64,000 bases of DNA from Methylomusa anaerophila. GTDB taxonomy: Bacteria; Bacillota; Negativicutes; Sporomusales; Sporomusaceae. The stretch covers positions 4,605,501-4,669,500 of the forward strand of contig NZ_AP018449.1 in NCBI RefSeq assembly GCF_003966895.1, in the 5' to 3' direction. Both the position numbers and the translations under genes were made by a program. Below, in pieces: positions 16,556 through 29,100 of this stretch. A model generated the notes under the pieces. It was not told the DNA's origin and made no database searches. It worked only from the letters and a program-made list of their open reading frames with translations. Each line of letters opens with the position of its first letter. Position 1 is the first letter of the stretch.

Positions 16556-19500
16556 CTATATCACTCCTTTATCTAACAGGCTCTCTATTTCCTCAAGGGT
16601 TAGTTCCCCTTGCTTAAATTTTTCTAAAGCTTCAATTTCAGGATCATTGACGGGCAACTCGCCGGGCTGGGATTTTGCCGTTAAGCTGTCGCCTGCAACA
16701 ATATCCTGAATATCCTGGCTGTTCAGCCCTTCAAGTTTTAAAGCCAGATGAGCCGATAAAGATTTAATTGTTTGATGCTCCAGCATTTCCCGTCCCGTAA
16801 TTTTAATGTTAAAACGCGTTTCAAAATCACGCATGAGTTTCATGCCAACAATTGAATCTACGCCGTAGTTCTGGAGATTTTTATTTACCTTGATTTGGTC
16901 CCGGGGAAGACGTAGTTCCCGCGACAAAAATTGCACAATGTAATCCTGAATACTTTCCTGGGTTGGTTTGCCGGGCTCAGCTGCCAACTGCTGCTCCTGG
17001 TCCGTAACGGGTTGTATAAAAGCTGACGGCTGAAGCTCCTCGCCCTGTTCTGAAATCCAGTAGCGTTCCCTGGCAAAAGGATAAGTAGGCAAAGGTATAA
17101 TCCGGACTTTTTGACCTTCATGCAGCAACTCCCAGGAAATCCTGCCGCCCTGCGTCCAATACAGAGCAATTTTTTCAAAATCCTGCTCGGCCAGAAAAAC
17201 TTGCAAAACAGCTTGCTCCGCCTTGCCGGAAAGCAGACTTCTAATTTTCGAGTGATCTCCTTCCTGGTCCCCGGTAAAGGCAGGTATGGAGGTTTCCCCC
17301 TCGTTGTTCAGATATTCTTTCATGCCCTGGATCAGCTCTTCCTTGTTGCTGCCTACCATTGCCAGGCGAAACTCCATGGCTTCCCGCCCTACCTGGAGTG
17401 TATAAGCTAAATCCGCTAAAGAAATCTCCTTGACATCCTTGATGTCCTTTTCAATTTCTATGAAATCAAGTATTTGTTGGATTACTGCCGCCAATTGGTC
17501 CGGGTTTTTTGCCGAAAAGACCACAATCTGAGGTGACTGAGGTGACTGAGGTGAGCCTGGGGAACAAGGTATAGGAGTGGGCTCTGCCTGTGAAGGGATA
17601 TATTCTTCAATAATTAAATGCGCGTTGGATCCCCCGGCCCCAAAGGAACTTACCGTGGCGCGCCGGGGAAACTCCCGTTCATCTCCGTTGTTCCTGACCA
17701 CAGGCCGTTTCCATTCCTGAAGCTCCCGCTGCAGGTAAAAGGGGCTGTTGTTGAAATTTATCCCGGGATTCAGTGGTTCTGCTTTGATCGAAGGAACCAG
17801 TTGTTGATGCTGCAACTGTAAAATAACTTTGGTAAGCTGGGAAATTCCTGAAGCTGCTTCGGCGTGGCCAATATTGGATTTTACCGACCCGATGGCACAA
17901 AACTGTTGATCCCTTGTAAATTTTTGAAAGGCTTTATTCAAGCCGGTGATTTCAATCGGATCTCCTAAAACGGTGCCACTGGCGGCTGCTTCAACATAAC
18001 TGATGGTCCGGGGATCAATACCGGATTTTAGAAAATTATCTTCGATTAACCGGGCTTGGGCATTGGGATTAGGAACGGAAAATCCACTGGTTCGTCCGCC
18101 ATGATTGGTCGCTGTCGATTTAATTACGGCCAGGATGGGGTCCCCATCTCGGATTGCTTTTGCCAGCGGTTTTAACAATACGGCGCCCACGCCTTCGGCC
18201 GGAAGAAATCCATCCCCGTTGCCAAAGCTCCTGCTGTCGGGATGGCTGCCAAGGAGTTGCATCAAGCTCAATCCCAGGTACTTATTGGGATGAATCGAAA
18301 GATTTACCCCCCCGGCAATTGCCAGCTGGCAATCTCCTTTCGTCAGGCTTTCACAGGCCATATGAATGGCGATAGCCGAGGATGAACAGGCGGTATCAAT
18401 TGCCACACTGGGGCCCTGAAGGTTAAAAAAGTAAGAAACCCGGTTGGCAATAGAGCTGTAGGAAGATATGGAAATCGCCGATTCTTTAACGGTATCTGAA
18501 TTATAGTAATGATATTGTTGATACATTGCGCCGACATAAACCCCGATCCTGGACTGGTATTGGCGGTGCAGGGTTTCTTGCGTATAGCCGGTGTTTTCCA
18601 GCAAATTCCAAACAGTTTCCAAGAAAAGACGGTCCATGGGATCCATGATTTCCGCTTCCCGCGGTGAGATATTGAAGAACAGGGGATCAAACTGATCCAC
18701 GTCTTCTAAAAAGCCGCCCCACTTGCAGTAAGTTTTTCCCGCCTTGTCCTTATCTTCGTCGAAGTACAAATTGTAGTCCCAGCGGTCCTTGGGAATCTCC
18801 GTAATGCAATCCCTGCCCGCTTTGAGGTTTTGCCAAAACTCCTGAATGTTTCTTGCCCCGGGATAGCGCCCGGCCAGGCCGATGACGGCAATATCCGGGG
18901 TTTCTTGGGCAGACCTGGCATGATTGGTGAAAGTTTCAACAGGAGTAATCGCGGAAAGAGAATCGCCGTTTTCTTTCTTTTTTGCTTTCAAGTAATCAAC
19001 TATTTCCCGGATGTTATTATTTTCAAACAACAACGTCGGACTTAGAGATACGTTCAGGGAGTTTTCAATATCATTCACTATCGCCAATAACTGGGATGAT
19101 TCCAGGCCCAATTCAAAGAAACCGGCATTTATGTCGATCTGAGAGGGCGCCTGATTGAGGCGCCGGGAAAATATCTTCCGTAAAAGGCTTTCTATATGCG
19201 TTGCGGTTGTCTCCAACTGGTATTGGGAAGGTTCGGAACCTAAACTTCCCTGGATAGCGGCTGAAACGGTTTCTTTTTTGAAGCCGGGGTTGATCTGTTC
19301 CTTAAACCGTATCCGTTTTGCCGTTATTCCGTTTAACTGCGCAACCTGTTTCCCGGCGGTATTAAAGAAGGCGATATCTATGGTGCGAACATCATTAACC
19401 GTGCGGAGCGAAGTTGGGCTTACCCTGGCGTAACAATGGGTTTGCAGGGGTTCGCTGCAGGAGAATGATTCGTAATATAAGGGAATGTACAGCTCTTCCC

Positions 19501-20125
19501 CGTTCCCGGTATCGTCTTTGCCCTCTAAAAATCCCGTTGCCATTGCGGCGCCGTCGATAAGGGTGGGATGAAAAAGAATTTCGGTTGCTTCATCATGGTA
19601 GGCATCATCTATCCGCAGTTCGATCAAACAACCGGCATCCGCCGGATACATATTTCCTTTGGCCTTAATCATCCCCTGATGAACCAATCCCTGTGTTCCG
19701 GCTTTGGCATACACCATTTCCATATCCACGGGCTGGGCGGCGGCCTGTTTCATGGCTTCCGTATCAATTTGTTCATCAAATATTATTGTTTCTTCATGCA
19801 ATTCCGCCGTAATGTACAATTTTTGCTTTGACGGTAATGGATTGCCATGGGCGTCTGTTTCCGTACCCTCAACGGTAATTTTCCAATAATCCGTTACCTT
19901 ATCAAACAGGATTTCCAGCTTTACCGGCCGGTCTTCGGCCACGATCAAGGGATTGTAAATAGACAAACGCTTCAGGCAGTGCTGCCGATAATCCAATCCC
20001 ATGCCTTCTTGCGCCAGTTGATACAGAACGTCAATATAAGCCAGGCCCGGCAGCAAATTTTGCTCATAAACCATGTGGCCGTTAATTATCGGATGTTCTG
20101 TGGTCATGGTTAAGCTATATTTCAT
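16556..20125 (-). CDS. PKS C: DH-ACP-KS0-ACP
   Basis: A protein of 1189 residues from ATG at 20125. An in-frame ATG at 20158 exists, but only 20125 has a Shine-Dalgarno (GGGGGG, 20132-20137, 6 nt away), and it overlaps the end of B by just 11 nt. Domains: N-terminal DH (His17 in NGHMVYEQNLLPG; Asp191 in HPTLIDGA), ACP (Ser343, GLESSQ), a KS with Cys580 but EAAASGT in place of EAHGTGT (Ala714 where His should be), ACP (Ser1091, GVDSIVG) and a docking-like tail (EALEKFKQGELTLEEIESLL). The DH completes the split module begun by the last KS of B. The DH differs from the canonical motif (Gly to Glu in HxxxGxxxxP, Gln to Met in DxxxQ) but keeps the His/Asp pair. The KS0-ACP can only pass the chain on to NRPS D. 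Confidence 0.92.
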   Translation of the reverse strand: MKYSLTMTTEHPIINGHMVYEQNLLPGLAYIDVLYQLAQEGMGLDYRQHCLKRLSIYNPLIVAEDRPVKLEILFDKVTDYWKITVEGTETDAHGNPLPSKQKLYITAELHEETIIFDEQIDTEAMKQAAAQPVDMEMVYAKAGTQGLVHQGMIKAKGNMYPADAGCLIELRIDDAYHDEATEILFHPTLIDGAAMATGFLEGKDDTGNGEELYIPLYYESFSCSEPLQTHCYARVSPTSLRTVNDVRTIDIAFFNTAGKQVAQLNGITAKRIRFKEQINPGFKKETVSAAIQGSLGSEPSQYQLETTATHIESLLRKIFSRRLNQAPSQIDINAGFFELGLESSQLLAIVNDIENSLNVSLSPTLLFENNNIREIVDYLKAKKKENGDSLSAITPVETFTNHARSAQETPDIAVIGLAGRYPGARNIQEFWQNLKAGRDCITEIPKDRWDYNLYFDEDKDKAGKTYCKWGGFLEDVDQFDPLFFNISPREAEIMDPMDRLFLETVWNLLENTGYTQETLHRQYQSRIGVYVGAMYQQYHYYNSDTVKESAISISSYSSIANRVSYFFNLQGPSVAIDTACSSSAIAIHMACESLTKGDCQLAIAGGVNLSIHPNKYLGLSLMQLLGSHPDSRSFGNGDGFLPAEGVGAVLLKPLAKAIRDGDPILAVIKSTATNHGGRTSGFSVPNPNAQARLIEDNFLKSGIDPRTISYVEAAASGTVLGDPIEITGLNKAFQKFTRDQQFCAIGSVKSNIGHAEAASGISQLTKVILQLQHQQLVPSIKAEPLNPGINFNNSPFYLQRELQEWKRPVVRNNGDEREFPRRATVSSFGAGGSNAHLIIEEYIPSQAEPTPIPCSPGSPQSPQSPQIVVFSAKNPDQLAAVIQQILDFIEIEKDIKDVKEISLADLAYTLQVGREAMEFRLAMVGSNKEELIQGMKEYLNNEGETSIPAFTGDQEGDHSKIRSLLSGKAEQAVLQVFLAEQDFEKIALYWTQGGRISWELLHEGQKVRIIPLPTYPFARERYWISEQGEELQPSAFIQPVTDQEQQLAAEPGKPTQESIQDYIVQFLSRELRLPRDQIKVNKNLQNYGVDSIVGMKLMRDFETRFNIKITGREMLEHQTIKSLSAHLALKLEGLNSQDIQDIVAGDSLTAKSQPGELPVNDPEIEALEKFKQGELTLEEIESLLDKGVI

Positions 20126-23100
20126 GATATTCCCCCCATAAGCTTGTTTTTGCCACACGATTAGGCTGCTTCATCTTCCCCTTTGATTGTTTTTTATCTT
20201 TTTCATCATGCGCTTCTATTCTTATGTGGTCTTCCGGCTCCTCAATAACCGAGGAAAGTTTCCGTGGTAAAGGAAAGCGTTTTCTCGCCATATTAGGGAC
20301 TTCCTGCGGATAAAACCGTTGTTGATAGCTTTCATCAGGCACAAACTCTTCGATCAGAACATGGCAGTTGGTGCCGCCGTCAGGAAAGGAATTCTGAGCG
20401 GCAAGGCGTTTCCTGCCCGGTTCCGCCTGCCAATCGATGGTTGTGCGGTTAAATTCAATCCGTGATGAGGAAAAATCATAATAAGTAAATGGATCCGAGG
20501 CGGATAAAAAGGGCGGAATCTGTTTGTGATGCACGCTCAACACACAACGGATAAATCCTGCCAGCCCTGACGTCAACAGCAGATGTCCGATATTGGGCTT
20601 AACGGACCCGATAAAACATTGGGACAGTGATTTGTCGCTAAGCTTATAGACATCGGACAAGGCTTTGATCTCAATGGAATCAACTACCGGGGAACCGCCG
20701 CCGTTGACCTCGATATACCCGATCTCTTCCGGTTGTTTGCCGCTTATAGCAAATGCATCCCGTATCACTTCTTTCTGGGCATTGAGATTCGGTGACCCGG
20801 GGCCGAGAGTTTGCCCGTCATTATTCACCGCTATGGCTTTGATAATGCCGTAGATGTGATTTCCGTCCTTGACGGCGTCACTGAGCCGCTTCAGAATCAC
20901 AACACCGGCTCCTTCGCCTAATACTTCGCCGCCGGAACGTTTGTCAAAGATATGAAACTCGCCGTTCTTGCTTAAAATATTGCGGGCGGCAAACAGATCA
21001 TGGGTATAGGGACTCACCAATACATTTACCGCGCCGACCAGGGCCATATCAATTCTTCTTTCCCGCAGGGAATCAGCGGCGAACAACATACTGGTAATTC
21101 CGGATGAGCAAGCGGTATCAACCACCAGGCTCGGGCCTTTAAGATTGAAGCACCTGGAAATATTTGTCGCCAGATAATTTTGGCCGATTCCCAAAATAGG
21201 GTTGGGAGCCTTTAAAACGTCGCTGATATTTATATTGGCCTGGGAACGGCCGCCGATATAGACCCCGATCTTCTGTCCCGTTAATTGTTTACGCTCATAC
21301 CCTGCGTCATAAATCGCCCGCAGGCTTTCTTCCAGGATTAGGCGGGCCTGCGGATCCATGACCGCCGCGTCCTGCTCATTGATATTAAAGTATTTGGGAT
21401 CAAAAAGCTCAATATCTTCTATCCAGCCGCCAAAGTCCGGGCGGTTATCCTTGGGGGTCCAGCGCTGCTTCGCTACCGGTCTGATGGCGGATACTCCCTT
21501 TGTCAACAGCTCCCAGTAGGCCTCTTTGGTGGGTGAACCCGGAAACCGGCTTGATATCCCCACTACAGCAATGTCTTCCGCTGGCCCGCCGGAACGAAGG
21601 GCCGTGTTTATTGTCTGGAAGGATTCATTCCTGCCGGACATGCTTGCAGCGGCAAAAGAAATTTCAGCGGTTATGCTTGTTTCGGGTTTAAGACTTGCCT
21701 GTAAAACTTCGGCATGATTGGCCAGGAAATAATCCGTCAGCGCGGTTATGGTACTGTGTTCCAGGAGCAGCGAGGGATCAAGGGTTTGGCCAACCCTCGC
21801 CTGCAAAAGCTGCGTCAACTGCGCCAGAATAATAGATTCAACCCCGTATTCATTAAATGGTTTGTCATCATCCAATTGGGCAAGAGTTAATTTTAATTCT
21901 GAACTAATAACTTGTTTTATCCACCCCAGGACCGAGGTTCTTAAATCCGGCGGTGACGCCGGCGTCACTCCCGGCGTTGGTCTTGCTGACTGTCCCGGTT
22001 CTTTTTTACCCGGTATGATTTTCAGCAGGCGCTCAGGGGTAAACTCACCCGGAACCACCACGCAGGGCAGGCTGACGATATGCGGCGTCTTCCGGATGAT
22101 ATCCAGGAACGCCAATCCATCCGCTGTTTTCAGGGATATAAGACCGGTCTCCACATATGCGGGGGTGCGCATCCCGCCCGTGGCCATGCCCGTTTCACCC
22201 CAGGCCGGCCATTGAATGGATTTAATGTAGGTCTTTCCTTCTCCCGCTTGGTTCTGGGCGTAATAATCCATATAGGCATTGGCCATGGCATAATCACTTT
22301 GGCCTGTTGACAGTGTTGGCGCAATGCTTGATATGGACGAGAACAGAATGAAGAATCTCAGGGGTTCCTGAAGCAGAGCCCGGTGCAGGTTCACCAGCCC
22401 GGTCATTTTCGGCTCACAGACGGCGGCGAAATCCGGTAGCGGCTTTTTGAAGAAAGCCGGGTTTTTGCTCACTAAGCCTGCACAGTGGAACACACCGGTG
22501 ATTGGCCCTAAATCCTGGCGGATAGCCTGCGCTATGGTTTTTATTCCTTCTTCATCGGTTAGGGGAGTATTATAATAACGAATTCTGGCGCCGCGATCAA
22601 TGAGGGATTGCATAATCCTAAGCTTTTCTTCAAGCTCGGGTTTTTCCTTGCTGGCTATTATTTTTTCCCACTGGGATGGTTCCGGCAGGGCTTCTCTCCC
22701 CATGATGGCCAGATTTTCTGCTCCCCGGGATACGACATGCGCCGCAACGGCTGCGCCAATCCCCCGTGATCCGCCGGTGATTAGAATAACGTCATCTTTG
22801 CTGTAGTTTTCGGGAATATGAAGTTTCTCCCGTATCTCATCATCAGCCTGGGACAGCGTCAGGCAGGGTTCATATCGTTCATTGTTCCGGTAACAGCATT
22901 CCGTGAGATTTTCTTTACCGGTATTCAAAAATTCTGACTGGATTTGTTTTGCCAAAACTTCATGGTCTGGCAACGGACAATCGCTGTCCATGGTCATGGA
23001 TTGAATCTGCTTATACTCAGCGCCCAACATGCGATACAATCCTGCCGTGCGGGAGCCTTGCATGGTTGTTTTGGCTGATTGCAAGGCTTGCAGTTGATGT

Positions 23101-26100
23101 GTGGCCTGCAAAAGCTGGTAGCCTTCACTTCTGTCGTACTCGATCAGTTTTTGCAGGAAGGCTATTTTCCCGCATTCCACATTTAGGGACTGTTCGTAGT
23201 CGCCGTCATAAGCTGTAATATCGATGACGCCAAGCAATCTATTGCCGTTTTGCCGGTCTTTAATCTGTTTATAAAGGGATTCACCGGCCGCGGCGGAATA
23301 AAAATCGGTGGCTATTTCCGCGGACGAACCGGCTTCACCGTGAATAGCCGTCAACACTTGCACCGTTTCGGCCTCTTTAAACAATGCATAGGCAAGGCCG
23401 GTTGTTGCCGGTGTTCCTAAAACAACGATTACCCCTGCTTGTACGGCATCCTTAGTATCGGCGGCGCTCTTCTTCCATTCTTTGGTAAGTATGGCTTTTT
23501 CGGTCTTTACCGGCTGACTGTATTCTGCCCGGACTGGACTTTTCCGGCTGTCATCGTATTTGATCTCAGGCGCCCAACAGCGTTCTTTGGCGAAAGGATA
23601 GGTAGGCAGCGAGATGCGGCGGGGCTTGGCGCCGGGATAGAGCTTGTTCCAGTCGAAGGCCAGACCTTTGACCCAGAGGTCAAGGAATTTGGCATACTTG
23701 CCCTTGGCTATCCAGACATCAATTATGTGAGTCATATCCTCATCGGCAGCGAAGACGGCCAGGGTCTCACTATTGCGTTTGGCCTGTCCCTGGTAAAGAT
23801 CGTCGATATTGTCCTCACCATTGAGGTAGTCTTGCAGTTTACCTTTAAGTTCCTGAAGCGACACTGCGGTTATGGCCAGCCTTGCCTCCATGGCTTCCCG
23901 TCCTGTCTGAAGGGTGTAAGCGATATCGGCTAAGTCGGCATCGGCGAATGGCCGGGTCTGGACGGCGGTCAGGAACTGCTGTGCCTGTTCCCGCAGGCGC
24001 TCTTCGTTCTTGGCGGACAATACAATAATGGCCGGTTTCTCGTGGGTGAAGGCGATGAGGGTTCTTTCCCCCGCGGGAATATATTCCTCGATCACCACAT
24101 GGGCATTGGCGCCGCCGGCGCCGAAGGCGGAGATACCGGCAATTCTGGAATATTCCCGGGTCTGGCCGTTAATCGTGACCACCGGCCGTTTCCATTCCGC
24201 CAGTTCCTGCTGGACGGTAAAGGGAGTACCGGCAAAGTCGATATTGGGGTTAAGGGTTGCGGAATGCAGGGACGGCGCCAGTTGGCGATGTTTCAGCTGC
24301 AATAATACCTTAGTCACTGCGGCAATGCCGGCGGCGCTCTCGCAGTGTCCGATGTTGGATTTGGCTGAGCCGATGGCGCAGTACTGTTTATCCTTCGTGT
24401 ATTCCTGGAAGGCTTTCGTCAGTCCGGCGATCTCGATGGGATCTCCCAGGGAAGTCCCGGTGCCGTGGGCTTCGATGTAGCTGATCAGCCTGGGATCAAT
24501 TCCGGCCTCTGTCAGTGCTGCTTTAATGACGCTGCTCTGGGCATTGGGGTTGGGAACCGTATAGCCGTTGGTCTTCCCGCCGTGATTGATGGCGGTCGCC
24601 TTGATAACGCCATAGATGTGATCGCCGTCGGCGATCGCCCGGGAGAGGGGTTTGAGCAGGACTGCCCCCACGCCTTCTCCCGGCACATAGCCGTCGCCTC
24701 CCTGGCCGAAGCTTTCGCAGCGGCCCTTGCTGGAGACGAACTTGCCTTGACTGAGTATCAGGTATTTGTTGGGGTGAAGGGAGAGGTTGACGCCACCGGC
24801 GACGGCCAGTTCGCAGCCGCCCCGCTGCAGGCTCTGGCAGGCCAGGTGAATGGCGGTCAGGGATGAGGAGCACATGGTATCCAGACCCATACTGGGGCCA
24901 TGGAAATTGCAGAAGTAGGAGACGCGATTGGCGATTGATGCCGCATTGCCGGCAAGGGCAATCGGCCGGCCCTGGATTTGCTCCTGGGCGCCGTAAAGCT
25001 GATATTCTTCGTACATTACCCCCACGTAGACCCCGACGTTTCCTTCCAGACCGAAGCTTTGGTACGAGCCAAGGACTTCCCGGGTATAGCCGGCGTCTTC
25101 CAGGGTTTCATAAACGCATTGCAGGAATAACCGCTCCTGGGGATCCATGATCTCCGCCTCGCGGGGCGAGATGTTGAAGAACAGGGGATCAAATCGATCC
25201 ACGCCTTCCAGGAACCCGCCCCACTTGCTGTAGGCTTTTCCGGGTTTGCCCTTCTCTTCATCAAAGTACAAATTATAATCCCAGCGGTCTTTGGGGATCT
25301 CGGTGATGCAATCCTTGCCGTCTTTGAGATTTTGCCAGAATTCCTCCACGTCTCTTGCTCCGGGATAACGTCCGGACAGGCCGATAACGGCGATATCCAA
25401 GGCGCCTTTTTCTTTAGCCGGCTGGGCTTCCGTCCGGTCAGACGCAAAACGGGACCTTTTTCTGCTGCTGAAGGCCGGCTTTCCATGACCTATCGCAGTT
25501 ACGGCGTTTTCGGCGCCCTTGGCGGTGGCGGCTGCCGTCGCCTCAATCCCCAATAATGCGGTCAGCTGGTTCCGATAGCTTTCCAGGAAGTAGCCGGTCA
25601 GTTCCCTGATGTTCTGGTATTCAAAGAACAGCGTTTTGGGCAGGGAGCCAAATATTTTTTCTAATTGGTTGGTCAGTTGCATAACCATGACGGAGTCGAT
25701 GCCGTATTTCTCCAGCGGCGTATCCCCTTCAATACGGTGGGCCGGGAGTTTGATAATGGCTGAGAGCAGCTTTTTAAAATAGTTTTCCGCTTTCTCCTTT
25801 AGCCAGTCTTGGTCACCCGTTGGCGCTGTTATGCTTACTTCGCCGGGAGAAGGTGCTTTAAGAGTTTCCTGGTTCAATTGCCGCCGTTTCAGGAAAGTTG
25901 ACTGGAGCCGTTGAGGATAGCCTTCCACTGCCAGCACCTGGGCCTGTCCGGAGGCTAAACCCTGATAGAAGGCCTGGATGCCGGAGTCGGTTTGCATGGG
26001 GATCATGCCGGTATCCTCTCCCAACATCCTCGCCGTCTCTTTATCGATGTTCATTCCTCCCTCTTGCCACAACGGCCAGTTGACGGACAGCGTCCGGCCG

Positions 26101-29100
26101 TGGCGCCGGCCTGAGGCCGCCAGGTCGTTGCGGTAGCCGGCGTAGGCGTCCATGAAGGCGTTGGCTGTCGCGTAGTCGGCCTGCCCCGGATTGCCAAAGT
26201 TTCCTGATATGGAGGAGAAAAGCAGGAAGAAGTCCAGTCTCTGGTCCTGGCTGGCCTGATCCAGGTTGACCGTGCCGGTGACCTTGGGAGCGAGGACAGC
26301 CTGGAACTCCTCGCCGGTTTTCTTGATGATGAAGTTGTCTTTGAGTATGCCGGCGGCATGGATGATGCCGTTAAGGCTGCCGGACTCCCGCTGGATGTCC
26401 TGAATCAGGCCGTTGACTGCTTCCTTGTCGGTCACATCCACCTGCTGATAAATGATCCGGGCGCCCGCTTCCTCCAGTTCTTTCAGCTTGGCCTGCCTGT
26501 TTTCGTCTAAAGGCGAGCGGCCGGTGAGGACCAGGGTGGTATCCTTGGCTTGCCGGATGATCTCCCGGGCAAAGAGGAGTCCCAGACCGCCGGCGCCGCC
26601 GGTGATCAGGTAAACGCCCCGGTCTTTCCAGGGGATCTCTATGGTTTCAGCGGAAGCTTCCAGTTCCCTCAGGCCGGCAACGAAACGTTTGCCGTCCTGG
26701 TAGCGGACCTGATGATCCTCAGGACTGCGGCTGTTCTCCCGCAGTTGTTCTATGATTGTTGCCGGGTCTTGTCCCGGCTCTATTGCAATCAACTGTCCCA
26801 CAAGTTTGGGGTTCTCCAGCCGGGCTGTTTTTAACAGGCCGGAAAGTCCGGTGCAGAGTTGTTGTTCATTCTGGCTGGAAACCACGATTTGGATCAGTAT
26901 TTGCTCTTTCGGTTTATCCCTGAGAATGCTCTGGATTTCTTCAAATACCCGGGCGGCATACGTTTGGAAGCGCTCTTCGATCTCTGGCTGCGGCGATTCT
27001 AGAGCCAGACAGCGCCCTTTGTTTACCTGGGCGGTAATATCTTCAGGGGAGATGTTATCCCGCTCGCAGAGGATTACCAGGTGCTGGGCATAATCAGGGG
27101 CGAAATTTTCCTGGGCAACGGCTTGTTCCTTCCAGAAGGGCTGGAGCAGCAGCGTCCCGCTGGGTTCGGCGCCCGGTTCGCCTTCCAGGATTCTGGTGGT
27201 AAATGCCTTCATGCGCACGCAAACGCGGCCTTGATCGTCACACAGGTCGATATCCAGCTTCTGCAGCCTGTCCGCCGGCGTGCTGCCGTCGCTGTAGCGG
27301 ATCAGCGCCCACATGGCCGGGGTGCAGCTATCAAATACTTCCAGCTCTTCCATGGCGAAGGGCAGCGACAGCTTGAGCGGGATGCCGCCGCCGGACAGCG
27401 CCGTTTCATCGGCGCTCATCAGCAAGCCAATGGAGGCCTGGAGGGCAGAGTCCATCAGGCTAGGGTGCAGGACGAACTGATCCTGAGTGGCTGTTACGGC
27501 TGACGGCAGGGTGAGCTTAGCCAGGACCTGGTTTTGTCCTATATACAGTTGTTCAATTCCCTGGTGGGCCGGGCCGTAATCCAGACCTGCGGTTTTGAAG
27601 GCCTCGTACAACCCGTTCGCGGCCGGAGCGGTTTGGCTGCACGCGGCTGTAAGAGCAGACAGGTTTAGAGCCGGAGCCTCCTGGGCCGCACTCAGCACCG
27701 CCACTCCCTGGCTGTGCACGATGGGTTCATCACCGGCCTCATCAGGCTGGCTGTAGATTTCGTAGGCAATCTGGCCGGTCTCCTCGGGGTAAAGGCCGAT
27801 GTGTACCTGGACCGGTCTGTCTTCTACGGTGACGGGACGGGTCCAGACGATGTTCCGGAGCCGGATCCGGGTATTTTCTTCTTGCAGGGATGCGGCGGCC
27901 TGCCCCATAGCTGCCCAGGCCATTTCCAGGTAGGCCACTCCCGGCAAAACACTGCGGCCTTTCACCCGGTGATCTTTGAGGAAGAACTCCTGGCCGGTAA
28001 ATGTCGAGGTAAATCTCTGTTCGAGCAGGTCCGATGTGTTCTGGTGCAAAAGGGGATGGATGGATGCCGCATCGATTAAGGTAGCGGTGGTTTTGGCCTC
28101 GCTTGCGGGCACCCAGTAGCGCTCCCTGGCAAAAGGATAGGTAGGCAGAGAAATGCGCCGGGGCTTGGTCCCGGAATAGAGTTTATTCCAGTCGAAAGCC
28201 AGGCCCTTGACCCAGAGGTCGAGAAGCTGGGCGTATTTGCCCTTGGCCACCCAGACGTCAATTGTTTTCGCCATATCTTCATCGGCGGTAAAGACAATCA
28301 TGTTTTCCTTGTCGCGCTTGACCTGTCCCCGGTAGAGGTCAGGGGTGTCGTCCCGGCCTGACAGGTAGCCCTGCAGCTTCTCTTCCAGCTCCGGCAGCGA
28401 AGCGGTAATCACCGCCAGGCGCTCCTCCATGGCCTCTCTTCCCACCTGGAGGGTGTAGGCGATGTCGGCTAAATCGGCATCGCTGAACTGCCGGGCCTGA
28501 ATGGCGTCCAGGAACTGCCGGGCTTGTTCCCGCAGGCGCTCTTCGTTCTTGGCGGATAATAAGATGATGGCCGGATTCTGAGGGGTAATGGTAATGGGGG
28601 TCCTTTCCTGATCGGGAATGTATTCCTCAATCACCACATGGGCATTGGAGCCCCCGGCGCCAAAGGAGGAGATACCGGCGATCCGGGGGTATTCTTTGGT
28701 CTGACCGTTAAGTTCAAGCAGGGGACGGTTCCATTCCGCCAGCTCCTGCTGGACGATGAAGGGGGTGCCGGCAAAGTCGATATTGGGGTTAAGGGTCGCG
28801 GAATGCAAAGACGGCGCCAGTTGACCATGTTTCAGCTGCAACAGCACCTTGGTCACGCCGGCGATGCCGGCGGCGCTCTCGCAGTGCCCGATGTTGGACT
28901 TGGCCGAACCGATGGCGCAGTACTGTTTGTCCTTGGTGTACTCCTGGAAAGCTTTTGTCAGGCCGGTGATTTCGATGGGATCTCCCAGGGATGTCCCGGT
29001 GCCGTGGGCCTCGATATAGCTGATGGCTCGGGGATCGATTCCGGCCTCTTTCAGGGCTTCGCCAATGACGCCGGCCTGGGCGTTGGGGTTGGGAACCGTA

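Noticed and set aside
20125..20158. Upstream ATG at 20158 as the start of C
   Set aside because: It lies inside the end of B without a Shine-Dalgarno; the ATG at 20125 has a clear one and begins exactly at the DH.
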